Source: an uncultured Bacteroidia bacterium (lineage in GTDB: Bacteria > Bacteroidota > Bacteroidia > Bacteroidales > UBA932). Taken from it: DNA of 64,000 bases. Where the stretch lies: the NCBI GenBank assembly GCA_902762655.1, contig CACWOZ010000003.1:124001-188000 (forward strand), written 5' to 3'. Every line of letters begins with the position of its first letter. Positions within the stretch are counted from its first letter, which is position 1. The notes under the pieces are model-generated. The model did no database searches. It was given only the letters and a program-made list of their open reading frames with translations, and had not been told where the DNA came from. Of the stretch, positions 35,926 to 44,693 are shown in pieces. The position numbers were made by a program, and so were the translations under genes.

Positions 35926-37053
35926 CTATATCAGCCCTTTGTATTCTAACCAGAGGACAAAGAATTGATCATAGGCAGAGTACACATTCTTGTCCATTGT
36001 GATGAAGTCCTTTTCCAGAAGACCCTTAAGTGCCGCACTGATGCTGCTGGCTGAAATGAGTTTGTGCTTTTTGATGAACTTCCCGCCCATCACTTCTTCG
36101 GCTTTGCCTTCCCGGGCAATAGCAAGGAAGAGCGCCCGCTGTTTTTCCGGCATTTGGTAGAAAAGGGATTCGTAGGTATCGGAAGAAAGGCGGATGATGA
36201 ACTCTATCGCCTCGTCCACCATATCAGGAGTACAGGTCTTGCCGGTTTCAGTCCTTGAATACAAGACATTTAAAATGCGGTGCATATAACTTGTCACGGC
36301 TTCAAACCGCTTATAAAGGAGAGCCACAACTTCTTTGTCCAGATGCTTGCCGGCCATCTCGAACTTTTCTGTGCAGAAGTCTATGTAGACCTGAAGATCC
36401 AGCGGTTGCAGGTTGATGACGGTAACCGCCTGATAGAAAGGACGCGAAGGAGAAGTGAACATCCCGTTCATCATATGGCGCTGTGACCCGGAAAAGATGA
36501 AATGCGCATTGGTGCAGCGCTGGACGTAGGTTCGGATTGTCGCTTCTGTGGTCGGGTCGCCATAGCGCGTGATTTGCTGAAACTCATCTATCGCAACCAG
36601 GCAAGGCTTGTCCGCCTCGTCTAGATAGGTAAAGATTTCATCCAAGGAAATGGCAGGATTGTTTATAGCACCAAGGCCCACGCTCCACACCGGCGTTCCG
36701 TCCATATCAAAGGAGATTTCGGGGCGCAGAGAGGACACTACATTGATAAACTTCTCCCAAGCTTTCCTGCCTTTCGGCCGCAACTCATCAATAACAGCTT
36801 TTCCAAGCATATTCACAAAGTCGCCCAGATTCTTGGTGGCGTAGATGTCCACGACAAAACAATGATATTCTTTCCTGATAGCTTCGTCATCAAAGACGTG
36901 CCAGATTAGGTCAGTCTTGCCCAGACGCCGGGGAGAAATCAAAGCGATATTGTTCTCGTTAAGCAGCAGACTTCGTATGTTTTTAGTCTCTTGAATGCGG
37001 TCGCAGAAGTATTCAGAACCGGCATAGCCGTTGGTGACAAACGGATTCTTCAT
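35926..37053 (-). CDS. AAA family ATPase (ATPase_2/archaeal-type, with winged-helix C-terminus)
   Basis: 375 residues. An early RIQETKNI precedes a P-loop SPRRLGKTD (residues 40-48) and a Walker B CLVAIDEFQQI (about 152-162); SGSQRHMM near 190 fits sensor 1. The last ~100 residues look like a winged helix (LISASSISAALKGLLEKDFI). This is the pattern of the PF01637-like STAND/MNS ATPases common in Bacteroidales; their job is largely unknown. It stands alone on the minus strand between two carbohydrate loci and directly abuts the decayed GH88 fragment. A diverged relative is present at 44690-45838. Confidence 0.8.
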   Translation of the reverse strand: MKNPFVTNGYAGSEYFCDRIQETKNIRSLLLNENNIALISPRRLGKTDLIWHVFDDEAIRKEYHCFVVDIYATKNLGDFVNMLGKAVIDELRPKGRKAWEKFINVVSSLRPEISFDMDGTPVWSVGLGAINNPAISLDEIFTYLDEADKPCLVAIDEFQQITRYGDPTTEATIRTYVQRCTNAHFIFSGSQRHMMNGMFTSPSRPFYQAVTVINLQPLDLQVYIDFCTEKFEMAGKHLDKEVVALLYKRFEAVTSYMHRILNVLYSRTETGKTCTPDMVDEAIEFIIRLSSDTYESLFYQMPEKQRALFLAIAREGKAEEVMGGKFIKKHKLISASSISAALKGLLEKDFITMDKNVYSAYDQFFVLWLEYKGLI

Positions 37054-37229
37054 AAGGCATGGTTTTTATTATCGGCAAAGATAAATAAAAGAAATCGTAT
37101 TACAATAAAATAATTATCATAAAGTAGTAATCATAAATATGTGGCAGGAGGCGGGGCAATTTTTCAATGAACCGAAGGGAATTGATAGAATATTTGACAT
37201 ATTTGATAGTATTCACGGAAAAAGCTTGG
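37054..37229. other. AT-rich intergenic region between the ATPase and the double GH2 gene
   Basis: About 175 bases, markedly richer in A+T than the flanking genes. It holds the divergent start regions of the ATPase and GH2 genes. I see no tRNA, repeat or small gene in it. The sequence GATAGAATATTTGACATATTTG includes ATATTTG-type tracts that could be additional promoter elements but do not match the consensus fully. Confidence 0.4.
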
Positions 37230-37237
37230 TAAATTTG
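37230..37237 (+). promoter_or_regulatory. -7 promoter element of the double GH2 gene
   Basis: TAAATTTG fits TAnnTTTG and lies seven bases before the ATG at 37245, again leaving almost no 5' leader. A TTTG at 37202-37205 is upstream but at 24 rather than 19 bases. Confidence 0.5.
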
Positions 37238-37244
37238 TGTCGGT

Positions 37245-40200
37245 ATGAAACGTTTGCAACCCATAATACTGGCACTATTGTTTTTAGCCACTCAATTGTC
37301 GGCGCAGAGCACCGGCGATATCGTTGTTACCAGGCGGCTGGAGGTGTCGGAGCCCATGCTGGAAGCGAGGGCGGTGTACCTCAGGGCGGAGGATGTGGAT
37401 ACTTTCTGCGATATAAGCATAAACGGGCATTACATTGGCTCCACCAGCAACCGCTTCCGCAGATGGGAATGGGATGTGAAGGAGTATCTCCACATGGGCG
37501 AGAATGTGCTGGAGGGGGCTTTTCATGACGCGGAGGCCGTTTCAGAAAAACTGAATGCGGAGTTGGCGTACCCGATTCCCATGAGCGGCGTGGGCTTAGT
37601 TCCGCACTTGAATCTTGTCCGCAAGCCCATCTACCAAGGCGGATGGGATTGGGGGCCCAAATGCATGTTTACCGGCTTTGCCGGGCCCGTGAATCTGATA
37701 CCGGTGAATGTTGTCCGGCTTGACTATCTGCGCTGCACTCAGGACCATTCCGTGAAGGATAAGTGCACGGTAACGCTCAAGGCGGAAATAACTTCCCCTG
37801 CCGGTGGTAAGACCAAGGTGACTTTTGCGGTGGGGAAAAAGGTGAAGAAGAAGACCGTCATCCTTGTTCCTGGTTCCAACACCATCGAGCAGAGTTTCGT
37901 CATTAAGAATCCAGTTCTCTGGTGGCCCGCAGGTATGGGAGAGCAGCATCTCTACGATATCAGCGTGAGCGCTGATGGCCAGAAGTTGGAGAAGAAAGTG
38001 GGCTTGCGTACCGTTGAGGTAGGGGAGAACCTTGCCTTCAAGGTTAACGGCAAGCCGGTCTTTGCAAAAGGTGCCAACTGGATACCCTGCGATACGGATG
38101 AAAGCAAGCACACCCCCGATCGCTATCGCGAGCTGCTGGTCTCCGCCAGGGATGCCAATATGAATATGATACGCCTCTGGGGAGGCGGCAAATTCGAGAC
38201 TGATGCTTTTTACGATATCTGCGATTCGCTGGGGCTGATGATATGGCACGACTTTATGTTCGCCTGTGCGATGTATCCCGCCACGCCCGGGTTCCTTGGA
38301 GAAGTCCGTGCGGAGATAACGCATCAGATAAAGAGGCTCCAGAGCCATCCGTCCATCGTTCTTTGGTGCGGAGACAATGAGGGGATCGACAATTACAATA
38401 AGCGCATCTGGAAGAAGAATCCGGAATTGTATAAATCCGAATACAAGGCTCTGGTCGACCTCAGGGGCAGCCTGGTAGCCGATCTGGACCCTGAGCGGAT
38501 GTATTGGCCCACGTCTCCCTGCGGCGGCCCTGGGGACTATGACACCAATGGCTGGAACGACGATTCGAAGGGAGACATGCACCTTTGGTCGGTATCAAAA
38601 TATGCCAGGCCTTTGGAAGAATACTATAAGTATCATCCCAAGTTTATGTCGGAATTCGGCCACTCCTGCTTCTCCGGCATGCTCCCCACCATGGAAGAGC
38701 AGAAGGAGCATATGAGGGAGGCCGGCGGCTACGAGAATATCCTCAAGAGGATCAACCTGCTGTTCAATCCATCCTCAGGCGCTAACCTGACCTACCTCTC
38801 CCAGATCGAGCAGGCCATCGGCCTCGAGACCGCTGCCTCGTACTGGCGCACGCTGCCCGATTGCAATGGTATCCTCGTCTGGCAGTTGAACGACATCTGG
38901 CCGGGGCCATCCTGGTCCACCCTGGAGTACGATGGCTCTTGGAAGCCGGCGCATTACCATCTCAAGCGCATTTTTGCGGATGATGCTCCGCTGCAGCCAT
39001 CCATCTTCCCGAACCTTAAGGACATCCCCGACGCCAATGTTACCGCCAGGACCTTTGAACGTGACGGCAAGTGGATAGTATCGCTGACTACGGATAAGCC
39101 CGCATATTTTGTCTGGCTCTCCGCTCCCGGCGTGAAGTGCTTCCCGGATAACAGTTTCAACCTGATGCCCGGGGAAGTAAAAGAGATTGTCATTCCGGGC
39201 GCAGCGAAGGAATCCATTTCGATCACCCACCTCGCGAAGCACACATCTCCCCGCCGCGAAACCCTTCTCCGCGACTGGGAATTCCGTCCGGATGGAGGGG
39301 ATTGGAAGAAAGTGCGTGTACCCCACGACTGGGCCATTTATGGTCCGTTCTCGGAAAACAGTGAACTGTGGAATGGTGCTGAAGGGTGGGTTAACAATCC
39401 CGGAAGGACTGGGGCTCTTCCGTGGGAGGGAATAGGCTGGTACAAAACCACATTCAACGTTCCCGAGGGCAAGAATGCCACATTGCTTTTTGATGGCGCT
39501 ATGAGCCATGCCACGGTGTATGTGAATGGAAAGGAATTATATTCCTGGCCGAATGGCTATAGCGCTGTGAGCGTGGATGTCAGCGATGCGGTTGCGCCTG
39601 GCGAAAACACTGTGGCGGTGCGCCTTGAGAACCTGCCGGCAAGTTCCCGTTGGTATCCTGGTGCCGGCTTATATCGCAATGTCCATCTGATTACCACCGA
39701 CCCTGTTCATATCCCCGTCTGGGGCGTGAAGATCACTACACCCGAAGTCTCTGCTGAAAAGGCCACGGTACATATTGAAACAACTTTGGAAGGCGCTGGG
39801 GACAAGGGCGTCAGTGTAAAGACGGCCATTTTTGGCCCGGATGGAGGTATTGTCATTCCGAGCGCAGAGAGGGACTCTTTCATAATCGATGTCCCTGAAT
39901 TCTGGAGCCCGGAGCATCCGTTTTTATACAAGGCAGTCACCTCCGTCTATGCCGGCGGCAAACTGGTCGATGAAATAGAGACCATCTTCGGCATCCGCAA
40001 GTCGGAATTCATAGACGGAAAAGGCTTCTTCCTCAACGGGGAGCCTATGAAGTTCAAGGGCGTCTGCCTGCACCACGACCAGGGGCCTCTGGGCGCTGCC
40101 GTAAGCGTGCCTGCGTTGAGGCATCAACTGGAAATCCTCAAGGATATGGGCTGCAATGCCATCCGTACCTCCCACAACCAGCCGGCGCCGGAATTGGTGC

Positions 40201-41570
40201 AGCTATGTGATGAGATGGGCTTTATGATGATGGTGGAGGCCTTCGACGAATGGAAAAGTGCGAAATGCGAAAACGGTTACCATAAACATTTTGATGATTG
40301 GGCGGAGAGAGACCTCTCCGGGATGATCCGGTGCTTCCGTAATAACCCCAGCGTTATTATGTGGAGCACCGGCAACGAGGTGTGCCGGGTAAAGGACAAC
40401 GCTAAGGAGGGACTTGCAGAGGCAAAGTTCCTGACCGAAATCTGCCATAGGGAAGACCCGACGCGTCCGGTAACCGTGGGAATGCATATGTGGCAGCGAT
40501 TCCTTCATAAGGAATGGGTGGATGCATTCGATGTGATTGGTGTCAATTATCATCCCTGGAAGTTCCTGGAACTCCGGAAAAAGGTCGGGGACCGCCTGAT
40601 CCTTGGTGCGGAGAGCGGCTCTACACTCAGCTCCAGGGGCGTTTATCATCTCCCCGCCGTCAAGCAGCGGGACATGGCACTGAGTCCGGATCAGCAGTGT
40701 TCTTCCTTCGATCTGGAATCCACGAAATGGTCCAACACGCCGGATTGTGACCTTGCTATGCACGAGGATTATCCCTGGGCCATCGGCCAGTTCGTCTGGA
40801 CGGGTTTCGATTATCTTGGGGAGCCTACCCCGTACGAGGATGGCGCCTATCCCAACCATAGTTCCATGTTCGGCATCGTGGACCTGGCATCCATCCCCAA
40901 GGACCGCTTTTACCTTTTCCGCAGCGTCTGGAACAAATCGGCGCATACGCTTCATATCCTTCCTCACTGGAATTGGGAGGATGGACAGAAGGTGCCGGTA
41001 TTCGTTTACACGGATTCGCCTTCGGCCGAACTCTTCCTGAACGGCAGAAGCCTGGGTGTGAAGACCAAGGTGACGCCAAAGAAGAAGACCAAAGGCGACC
41101 GGGAAGAGAACGTGGAGGCGCGCTACCGACTGCGCTGGGATGTTCCGTTTGCGCCCGGTGAGCTGATGGCAGTGTCTATTGATGCTTCCGGCCAGCCTGT
41201 CGACACGGCCTTTGTCCGCACTGCAGGAGCCCCTGCAGCCGTTAAACTTGAATACGATGGCCGCAGGTTGCAGGCAGATGGCGAGGATCTGGCTTATGTG
41301 ACAGTCAGCATCGTGGATGCCGCCGGCAATCTATGCCCCCTGGCCGATTCTCCGGTTACGTTCGATGTCACCGGGCCCGGTGCTTTCCGCGCCTGCGCCA
41401 ACGGCGATCCTACCTGCATCGAGCCCTTCCAGGGGCCCTCGATGCACGCCTTTAACGGCAAACTGACCGCCATCGTACAGTCTTCATCTTCCGAAGCCGG
41501 CAAGATCTATCTGCATGCCACATCTCCCGGTCTGGAGGATGCCACATTGATGATACGTTCACACTATTAG
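37245..41570 (+). CDS. Two complete GH2 glycosidases fused in one protein (beta-mannosidase-like + beta-galactosidase-like)
   Basis: 1441 residues with an N-terminal signal (ends near QLSAQS). Residues ~25-645 form a beta-mannosidase-type GH2: [35 protein letters not shown], the acid/base [12 protein letters not shown] (~380) and nucleophile [10 protein letters not shown] (~468). Residues ~660-1441 form a second GH2 of the beta-galactosidase/glucuronidase type: [51 protein letters not shown], acid/base [12 protein letters not shown] (~1043), nucleophile LILGAES (~1124), then DUF4982-like and Ig-like domains. Both catalytic pairs are intact. The linker at ~648-657 ([10 protein letters not shown]) is encoded by a REP-like repeat. 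Signal peptide implies periplasmic or surface location. It starts an operon with the two esterases downstream. Confidence 0.9.
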   Translation: MKRLQPIILALLFLATQLSAQSTGDIVVTRRLEVSEPMLEARAVYLRAEDVDTFCDISINGHYIGSTSNRFRRWEWDVKEYLHMGENVLEGAFHDAEAVSEKLNAELAYPIPMSGVGLVPHLNLVRKPIYQGGWDWGPKCMFTGFAGPVNLIPVNVVRLDYLRCTQDHSVKDKCTVTLKAEITSPAGGKTKVTFAVGKKVKKKTVILVPGSNTIEQSFVIKNPVLWWPAGMGEQHLYDISVSADGQKLEKKVGLRTVEVGENLAFKVNGKPVFAKGANWIPCDTDESKHTPDRYRELLVSARDANMNMIRLWGGGKFETDAFYDICDSLGLMIWHDFMFACAMYPATPGFLGEVRAEITHQIKRLQSHPSIVLWCGDNEGIDNYNKRIWKKNPELYKSEYKALVDLRGSLVADLDPERMYWPTSPCGGPGDYDTNGWNDDSKGDMHLWSVSKYARPLEEYYKYHPKFMSEFGHSCFSGMLPTMEEQKEHMREAGGYENILKRINLLFNPSSGANLTYLSQIEQAIGLETAASYWRTLPDCNGILVWQLNDIWPGPSWSTLEYDGSWKPAHYHLKRIFADDAPLQPSIFPNLKDIPDANVTARTFERDGKWIVSLTTDKPAYFVWLSAPGVKCFPDNSFNLMPGEVKEIVIPGAAKESISITHLAKHTSPRRETLLRDWEFRPDGGDWKKVRVPHDWAIYGPFSENSELWNGAEGWVNNPGRTGALPWEGIGWYKTTFNVPEGKNATLLFDGAMSHATVYVNGKELYSWPNGYSAVSVDVSDAVAPGENTVAVRLENLPASSRWYPGAGLYRNVHLITTDPVHIPVWGVKITTPEVSAEKATVHIETTLEGAGDKGVSVKTAIFGPDGGIVIPSAERDSFIIDVPEFWSPEHPFLYKAVTSVYAGGKLVDEIETIFGIRKSEFIDGKGFFLNGEPMKFKGVCLHHDQGPLGAAVSVPALRHQLEILKDMGCNAIRTSHNQPAPELVQLCDEMGFMMMVEAFDEWKSAKCENGYHKHFDDWAERDLSGMIRCFRNNPSVIMWSTGNEVCRVKDNAKEGLAEAKFLTEICHREDPTRPVTVGMHMWQRFLHKEWVDAFDVIGVNYHPWKFLELRKKVGDRLILGAESGSTLSSRGVYHLPAVKQRDMALSPDQQCSSFDLESTKWSNTPDCDLAMHEDYPWAIGQFVWTGFDYLGEPTPYEDGAYPNHSSMFGIVDLASIPKDRFYLFRSVWNKSAHTLHILPHWNWEDGQKVPVFVYTDSPSAELFLNGRSLGVKTKVTPKKKTKGDREENVEARYRLRWDVPFAPGELMAVSIDASGQPVDTAFVRTAGAPAAVKLEYDGRRLQADGEDLAYVTVSIVDAAGNLCPLADSPVTFDVTGPGAFRACANGDPTCIEPFQGPSMHAFNGKLTAIVQSSSSEAGKIYLHATSPGLEDATLMIRSHY
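39188..39215 (+). repeat. REP-like dispersed repeat copy 1, inside the GH2 fusion junction
   Basis: 28 bases starting TGTCATTCCGGGCGCAGCGA. It matches a dispersed motif often seen in Bacteroidetes genomes, whose spurious translations read MSFRAQRRN or SAARN. Here it is read in frame as [10 protein letters not shown], exactly between the two GH2 modules. Two more copies are present at 39851 and 52723. Confidence 0.7.
39851..39878 (+). repeat. REP-like dispersed repeat copy 2, inside the second GH2 module
   Basis: 28 bases starting TGTCATTCCGAGCGCAGAGA, in the same reading frame as copy 1 and 663 bases downstream. It encodes [10 protein letters not shown], in a loop between two beta-sandwich strands. 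It is more diverged than copy 1. Confidence 0.6.
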
Positions 41571-41571
41571 T

Positions 41572-43035
41572 ATGGTTAAAAGAATACTTCCGACAATCTT
41601 TGCGTTACTGTTTGTCGCGACCATATTACAGGCGAAGGTTAGTCTCCCTTCTTTCTTCAGCGACAATATGGTTCTCCAGCAGCAGACTGATGTCGCAATT
41701 TGGGGTACAACCGACAAAGGTGCCGTGAAGGTTAGGATTTATCCTTCTTGGACCAGGCAAAAGTACAGTGTTAATGCCGATGAGAATGGCAAATGGTTCA
41801 CTCGTATTCCAACTCCCGAGGCCGGAGGGCCTTTTAGCATTACATTCAATGACGGAGAGAAGACTGTGATTGAAAATGTCCTGTTGGGTGAGGTATGGTT
41901 CTGCAGCGGCCAATCAAATATGGAGATGCCAATGAAGGGCTTTCGGAGTCAACCTGTCCAAGGAGCAGTTGATGTAATTATGTCTGCAAAAGCATCCACG
42001 CCTATCCGGATGTGTACAATAGAGAAAAGGGCTGCAAAAGAGCCTTTGGATACTACTCAAAACACATGGAAAGAGAATACCCCAGTGGCTGTTGCGAATG
42101 CAAGCGCCACGGCGTATTATTTCGCGCTGCGCCTGCGGCAGGTCCTTGACGTTCCCGTGGGCCTCCTCATCTCCGCCTGGGGCGGGACGCCCATTGAGGC
42201 ATGGATGAACAGGGAAACCATAGAAAAAGGATTTGGCGATCAGTTCGACCTTTCTTTCCTGGATAACGAATCTCTCCCGGATAAAGCGCAGAAACTGCCC
42301 TGCACTTTGTTTAACGGTCAGGTTGCACCGTTGATTCCCTTTACATTCAAGGGCATGCTTTGGTATCAGGGCGAAGAAAACAGAATGAAGCCTGAACAGT
42401 ATATTAGGTTGCAACCGGCCTATGTCCAGATGATGCGCACTCTGTTCCATAATCCGGATGCACCTTTCTATTTCGTCCAGATTGCACCTTGGAAGTCCAA
42501 GCATCCTGAAAACACTACAATTCCTCTTTTTAATGAGGCGCAGGAGAAAACCCTGGCCCTTATTCCCAATAGCGGTATGGCTGCCACGGTGGATATTGGC
42601 GAATATGGCACCATCCACCCTTGCCGGAAAAAGGAAGTGGGGGACCGCCTAGCATTTTTGGCCCTTACCAAAACTTATGGAATCCAAGGCACGGTTGTTG
42701 GGAGCTCGTTATACAAAGAATCCGTTGGAATAGATGCTGAAAGCCCGTCCTACAAGGAATCCGTTTTCGTTGATGGTAAGGCGATTGTGACTATGAAGGT
42801 CGGAAAGCTTGGCCTTTCTCCCATAGGCCGGGATCTCGAGGGCTTCGAACTGGCTGGTGCAGACGGACTCTTCTATCCGGCCATAGGAACAGTTAAAGAC
42901 AGATACACGCTTGAAGTAAGCTCTCCCGATGTTCCTTCTCCGGTTGCAGTACGTTACTGTTTCCACAACTGGAGCCGGGGCACACTTTATAACTGCTTTG
43001 GCATTCCTGCGCTGCCTTTCCGTTCCGATAGATAA
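41572..43035 (+). CDS. Sialate O-acetylesterase-like SGNH hydrolase
   Basis: 487 residues; signal peptide ends near ILQAK. It begins with SLPSFFSDNMVLQQQTDVAIWG, the standard opening of this family, then EVWFCSGQSNMEMPM (nucleophile Ser of GQSN, ~118), FKGMLWYQGEENRM (~265) and TIHPCRKKEVGDRL (Asp/His box, ~345). These enzymes remove O-acetyl groups from sialic acids, and related members deacetylate xylan or other glycans; the exact acetylated sugar is not known here. The start is one base after the GH2 stop, so the two are one transcript. De-acetylation would expose glycans to the upstream GH2 enzyme. Confidence 0.87.
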   Translation: MVKRILPTIFALLFVATILQAKVSLPSFFSDNMVLQQQTDVAIWGTTDKGAVKVRIYPSWTRQKYSVNADENGKWFTRIPTPEAGGPFSITFNDGEKTVIENVLLGEVWFCSGQSNMEMPMKGFRSQPVQGAVDVIMSAKASTPIRMCTIEKRAAKEPLDTTQNTWKENTPVAVANASATAYYFALRLRQVLDVPVGLLISAWGGTPIEAWMNRETIEKGFGDQFDLSFLDNESLPDKAQKLPCTLFNGQVAPLIPFTFKGMLWYQGEENRMKPEQYIRLQPAYVQMMRTLFHNPDAPFYFVQIAPWKSKHPENTTIPLFNEAQEKTLALIPNSGMAATVDIGEYGTIHPCRKKEVGDRLAFLALTKTYGIQGTVVGSSLYKESVGIDAESPSYKESVFVDGKAIVTMKVGKLGLSPIGRDLEGFELAGADGLFYPAIGTVKDRYTLEVSSPDVPSPVAVRYCFHNWSRGTLYNCFGIPALPFRSDR

Positions 43036-43049
43036 ACAATAATTGCTAT

Positions 43050-43688
43050 ATGAAAAAGCTGCTGCCGCTCATACTCGTCCTTTTCTTGTTCGGATGTGAT
43101 AATAAGAAACAAGAGGTAGTTCCGCACATTTACGATGCGATTTTTATAGGGGATTCAATAACGGCCAACTGGGTCAAGGAATCCAAAGGCCACCCCGATT
43201 TCTTCAAGGAGAATAATTTTCTCGGTCTGGGCTTTTCCGGAAAGACGTCCGCTTATTTGAAAACCGTTTTCAATGCCGGCGTGACGAAGAAGCGTCCCCA
43301 ACAGGCAGTTATCCTTTGCGGTACAAATGATATAGCGCAGAACGACGGGGTATATGTCTCCAACGAGGAGATACGGGACAACATCGCCTGGATGGCATCG
43401 GAAGCTGCTGCAAACGGAATCAAGGTTGTCTTGTGTTCAGTCCTTCCCAGCACGCATTTCTATTGGGCCACTTCCATTCATCCGGAAGATACAATCATCC
43501 AGCTCAACGTGCTGATCAAGGAACTTGCCGCGCAGAAGGGCTATGCGTATGTCGATTACCATTCGGCCCTGGCCGATTCAAAGAAAGGCATGCCTTCGCA
43601 GTATTCTTCCGACGGCTGCCATCCCAACCAGGATGGCTATACGGTCATGGAAAACCTGATTCTGCCGGTACTCCGTAGTCAAAAATAA
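43050..43688 (+). CDS. SGNH/GDSL-family hydrolase lipoprotein
   Basis: 212 residues; lipobox FLFGC at about residues 12-16. The SGNH blocks are complete: AIFIGDSITANW (Ser), GLGFSGKTSAYL (Gly), LCGTNDIAQND (Asn) and SSDGCHPNQDGY (Asp/His). These are esterases, often acetylesterases acting on glycans or a platelet-activating-factor-acetylhydrolase-like group. It is 14 bases after the sialate O-acetylesterase-like gene, giving two different esterase folds in one small operon. It is closed by a hairpin at its stop codon. Confidence 0.85.
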   Translation: MKKLLPLILVLFLFGCDNKKQEVVPHIYDAIFIGDSITANWVKESKGHPDFFKENNFLGLGFSGKTSAYLKTVFNAGVTKKRPQQAVILCGTNDIAQNDGVYVSNEEIRDNIAWMASEAAANGIKVVLCSVLPSTHFYWATSIHPEDTIIQLNVLIKELAAQKGYAYVDYHSALADSKKGMPSQYSSDGCHPNQDGYTVMENLILPVLRSQK

Positions 43689-43714
43689 AGACCAGCCCGA
43701 TTTGGACTGGTCTT
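43688..43714. terminator. Terminator hairpin between the GDSL gene and rpsU
   Basis: Arms AAGACCAG and CTGGTCTT with an 11-base loop, starting at the GDSL stop codon. It separates convergent genes and could serve both; the T-runs are weak. Confidence 0.65.
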
Positions 43715-43739
43715 ACAGATTTCTAAAAAAGGGGAGATT

Positions 43740-43934
43740 CTACTGATCTTCCTCGAGACGGAGATGCTGCACATAGATGGCCTTCTCCTTTGCGAGACGC
43801 TTCAGGACTGAGGGCTTCTTGAACTCCTTGCGGGCGCGCATTTCGCGCACAGCACCGGTCTTTTCGAATTTGCGCTTGAATTTCTTCAGGGCCCTTTCGA
43901 TGTTCTCACCGTCTTTTACAGGTACTATAATCAT
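43740..43934 (-). CDS. rpsU: 30S ribosomal protein bS21
   Basis: 64 residues: MIIVPVKDGENIERALKKF, a basic KFKRKFEKTGAVREMRARKEF helix pair and a C-terminal RLRLEEDQ. This is the normal bS21 length in Bacteroidetes. bS21 binds the small-subunit platform next to the 16S rRNA 3' end. Its gene carries a very strong Shine-Dalgarno sequence, which almost no other gene in this window has, and its own promoter. Confidence 0.97.
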   Translation of the reverse strand: MIIVPVKDGENIERALKKFKRKFEKTGAVREMRARKEFKKPSVLKRLAKEKAIYVQHLRLEEDQ

Positions 43935-43941
43935 TTAAAAA

Positions 43942-43950
43942 TCACCTCCT
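43942..43950 (-). promoter_or_regulatory. Near-perfect Shine-Dalgarno site of rpsU
   Basis: AGGAGGTGA lies 7 bases upstream of the rpsU ATG on the minus strand. Bacteroidetes ribosomes normally hide the anti-Shine-Dalgarno with the help of bS21, and published work on Flavobacterium links the retained rpsU Shine-Dalgarno to autoregulation: when bS21 is scarce the site is free to bind. The sequence here fits that model. Confidence 0.85.
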
Positions 43951-43967
43951 TTTCGATTTAGCGGGTG

Positions 43968-43975
43968 CAAAGGTA
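43968..43975 (-). promoter_or_regulatory. -7 promoter element of rpsU
   Basis: TACCTTTG on the minus strand, about 33 bases upstream of the rpsU start, giving a short leader that contains the Shine-Dalgarno site. It sits between rpsU and the sirtuin stop, so rpsU can be transcribed independently. Confidence 0.6.
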
Positions 43976-43991
43976 GAAAAATTTTCTGAAA

Positions 43992-44693
43992 CTACAACAT
44001 CTGCACAAAATCTTTCATCCCTTCGGTAGCAACTTTGCGGATGTGGTGTATGCGTTTGTCCCACAAGGGCACATCTGCGGGGTCTATGATGTAGATAGGC
44101 GCTTCCGGGGAGGCGTATCTATACAGCCCTGCGGCGGGATAGACCTGTAGCGAAGTGCCCACAATCAGCACTATATCCGCCTTCGAAACCAGTTCTATGG
44201 CTTGCTCCATCTTGGGAACCGCTTCGCCGAAAAACACTATGTGCGGGCGCAGCTGCACTCCGTTCGGGGCCTTGTCGCCCAGGTGAACGGCGTCGTATCC
44301 TACGTCGAAGACCTGCTTCTCGCTGAAACCGTCCTCATCGTTATAACAATTCTCCGGCCTCACCTTGGTGGCTTCCCCGTGCAGGTGCACCACGTGGGTG
44401 CTGCCGGCACGCTCGTGCAGATTGTCTACATTCTGAGTGATCACATCCACTATGTAATCCTTCTCCAGGCCCGCGATCGCCCGGTGGGCGTCATTAGGCT
44501 TGGCACTGCGAAGGTGCTCCCGCTGCATATTGTAGAACTCCAGGACTTTAGAACGGTTGCGGTACCATCCTTCGATGGAAGCGACCTCCATAGGGTCGTA
44601 ATTGTCCCAGAGTCCGCCGTTGTCGCGGTAGGTCCCGAGCCCGGACTCGGCGCTGACGCCCGCTCCGGTAAGAACTGCTATTCTCTTTTTCAT
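43992..44693 (-). CDS. Sirtuin-family NAD-dependent protein deacylase, without visible zinc cysteines
   Basis: 233 residues. It has the NAD-binding GAGVSAESGLGTYRDNGGLW (residues 11-30), TQNVDNLHERAG (~89-100) with the catalytic His in VHLHGEA (~107), and VGTSLQVYPAAGL (~183). Sirtuins remove acyl groups from lysines using NAD+. The module after the catalytic His normally holds zinc-binding cysteines; only a single Cys (PENCYND) is seen, so zinc is probably not bound. The FYNMQREHL segment aligns with the FYNARR of E. coli CobB, but the Arg that reads succinyl groups is shifted or replaced by Gln. The start overlaps the upstream ATPase gene by four bases. Confidence 0.85.
   Translation of the reverse strand: MKKRIAVLTGAGVSAESGLGTYRDNGGLWDNYDPMEVASIEGWYRNRSKVLEFYNMQREHLRSAKPNDAHRAIAGLEKDYIVDVITQNVDNLHERAGSTHVVHLHGEATKVRPENCYNDEDGFSEKQVFDVGYDAVHLGDKAPNGVQLRPHIVFFGEAVPKMEQAIELVSKADIVLIVGTSLQVYPAAGLYRYASPEAPIYIIDPADVPLWDKRIHHIRKVATEGMKDFVQML

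Noticed and set aside
39187..39435. Small plus-strand frame beginning MSFRAQRRN inside the GH2 gene
   Set aside because: This is the well-known false translation of the dispersed repeat, not a gene.
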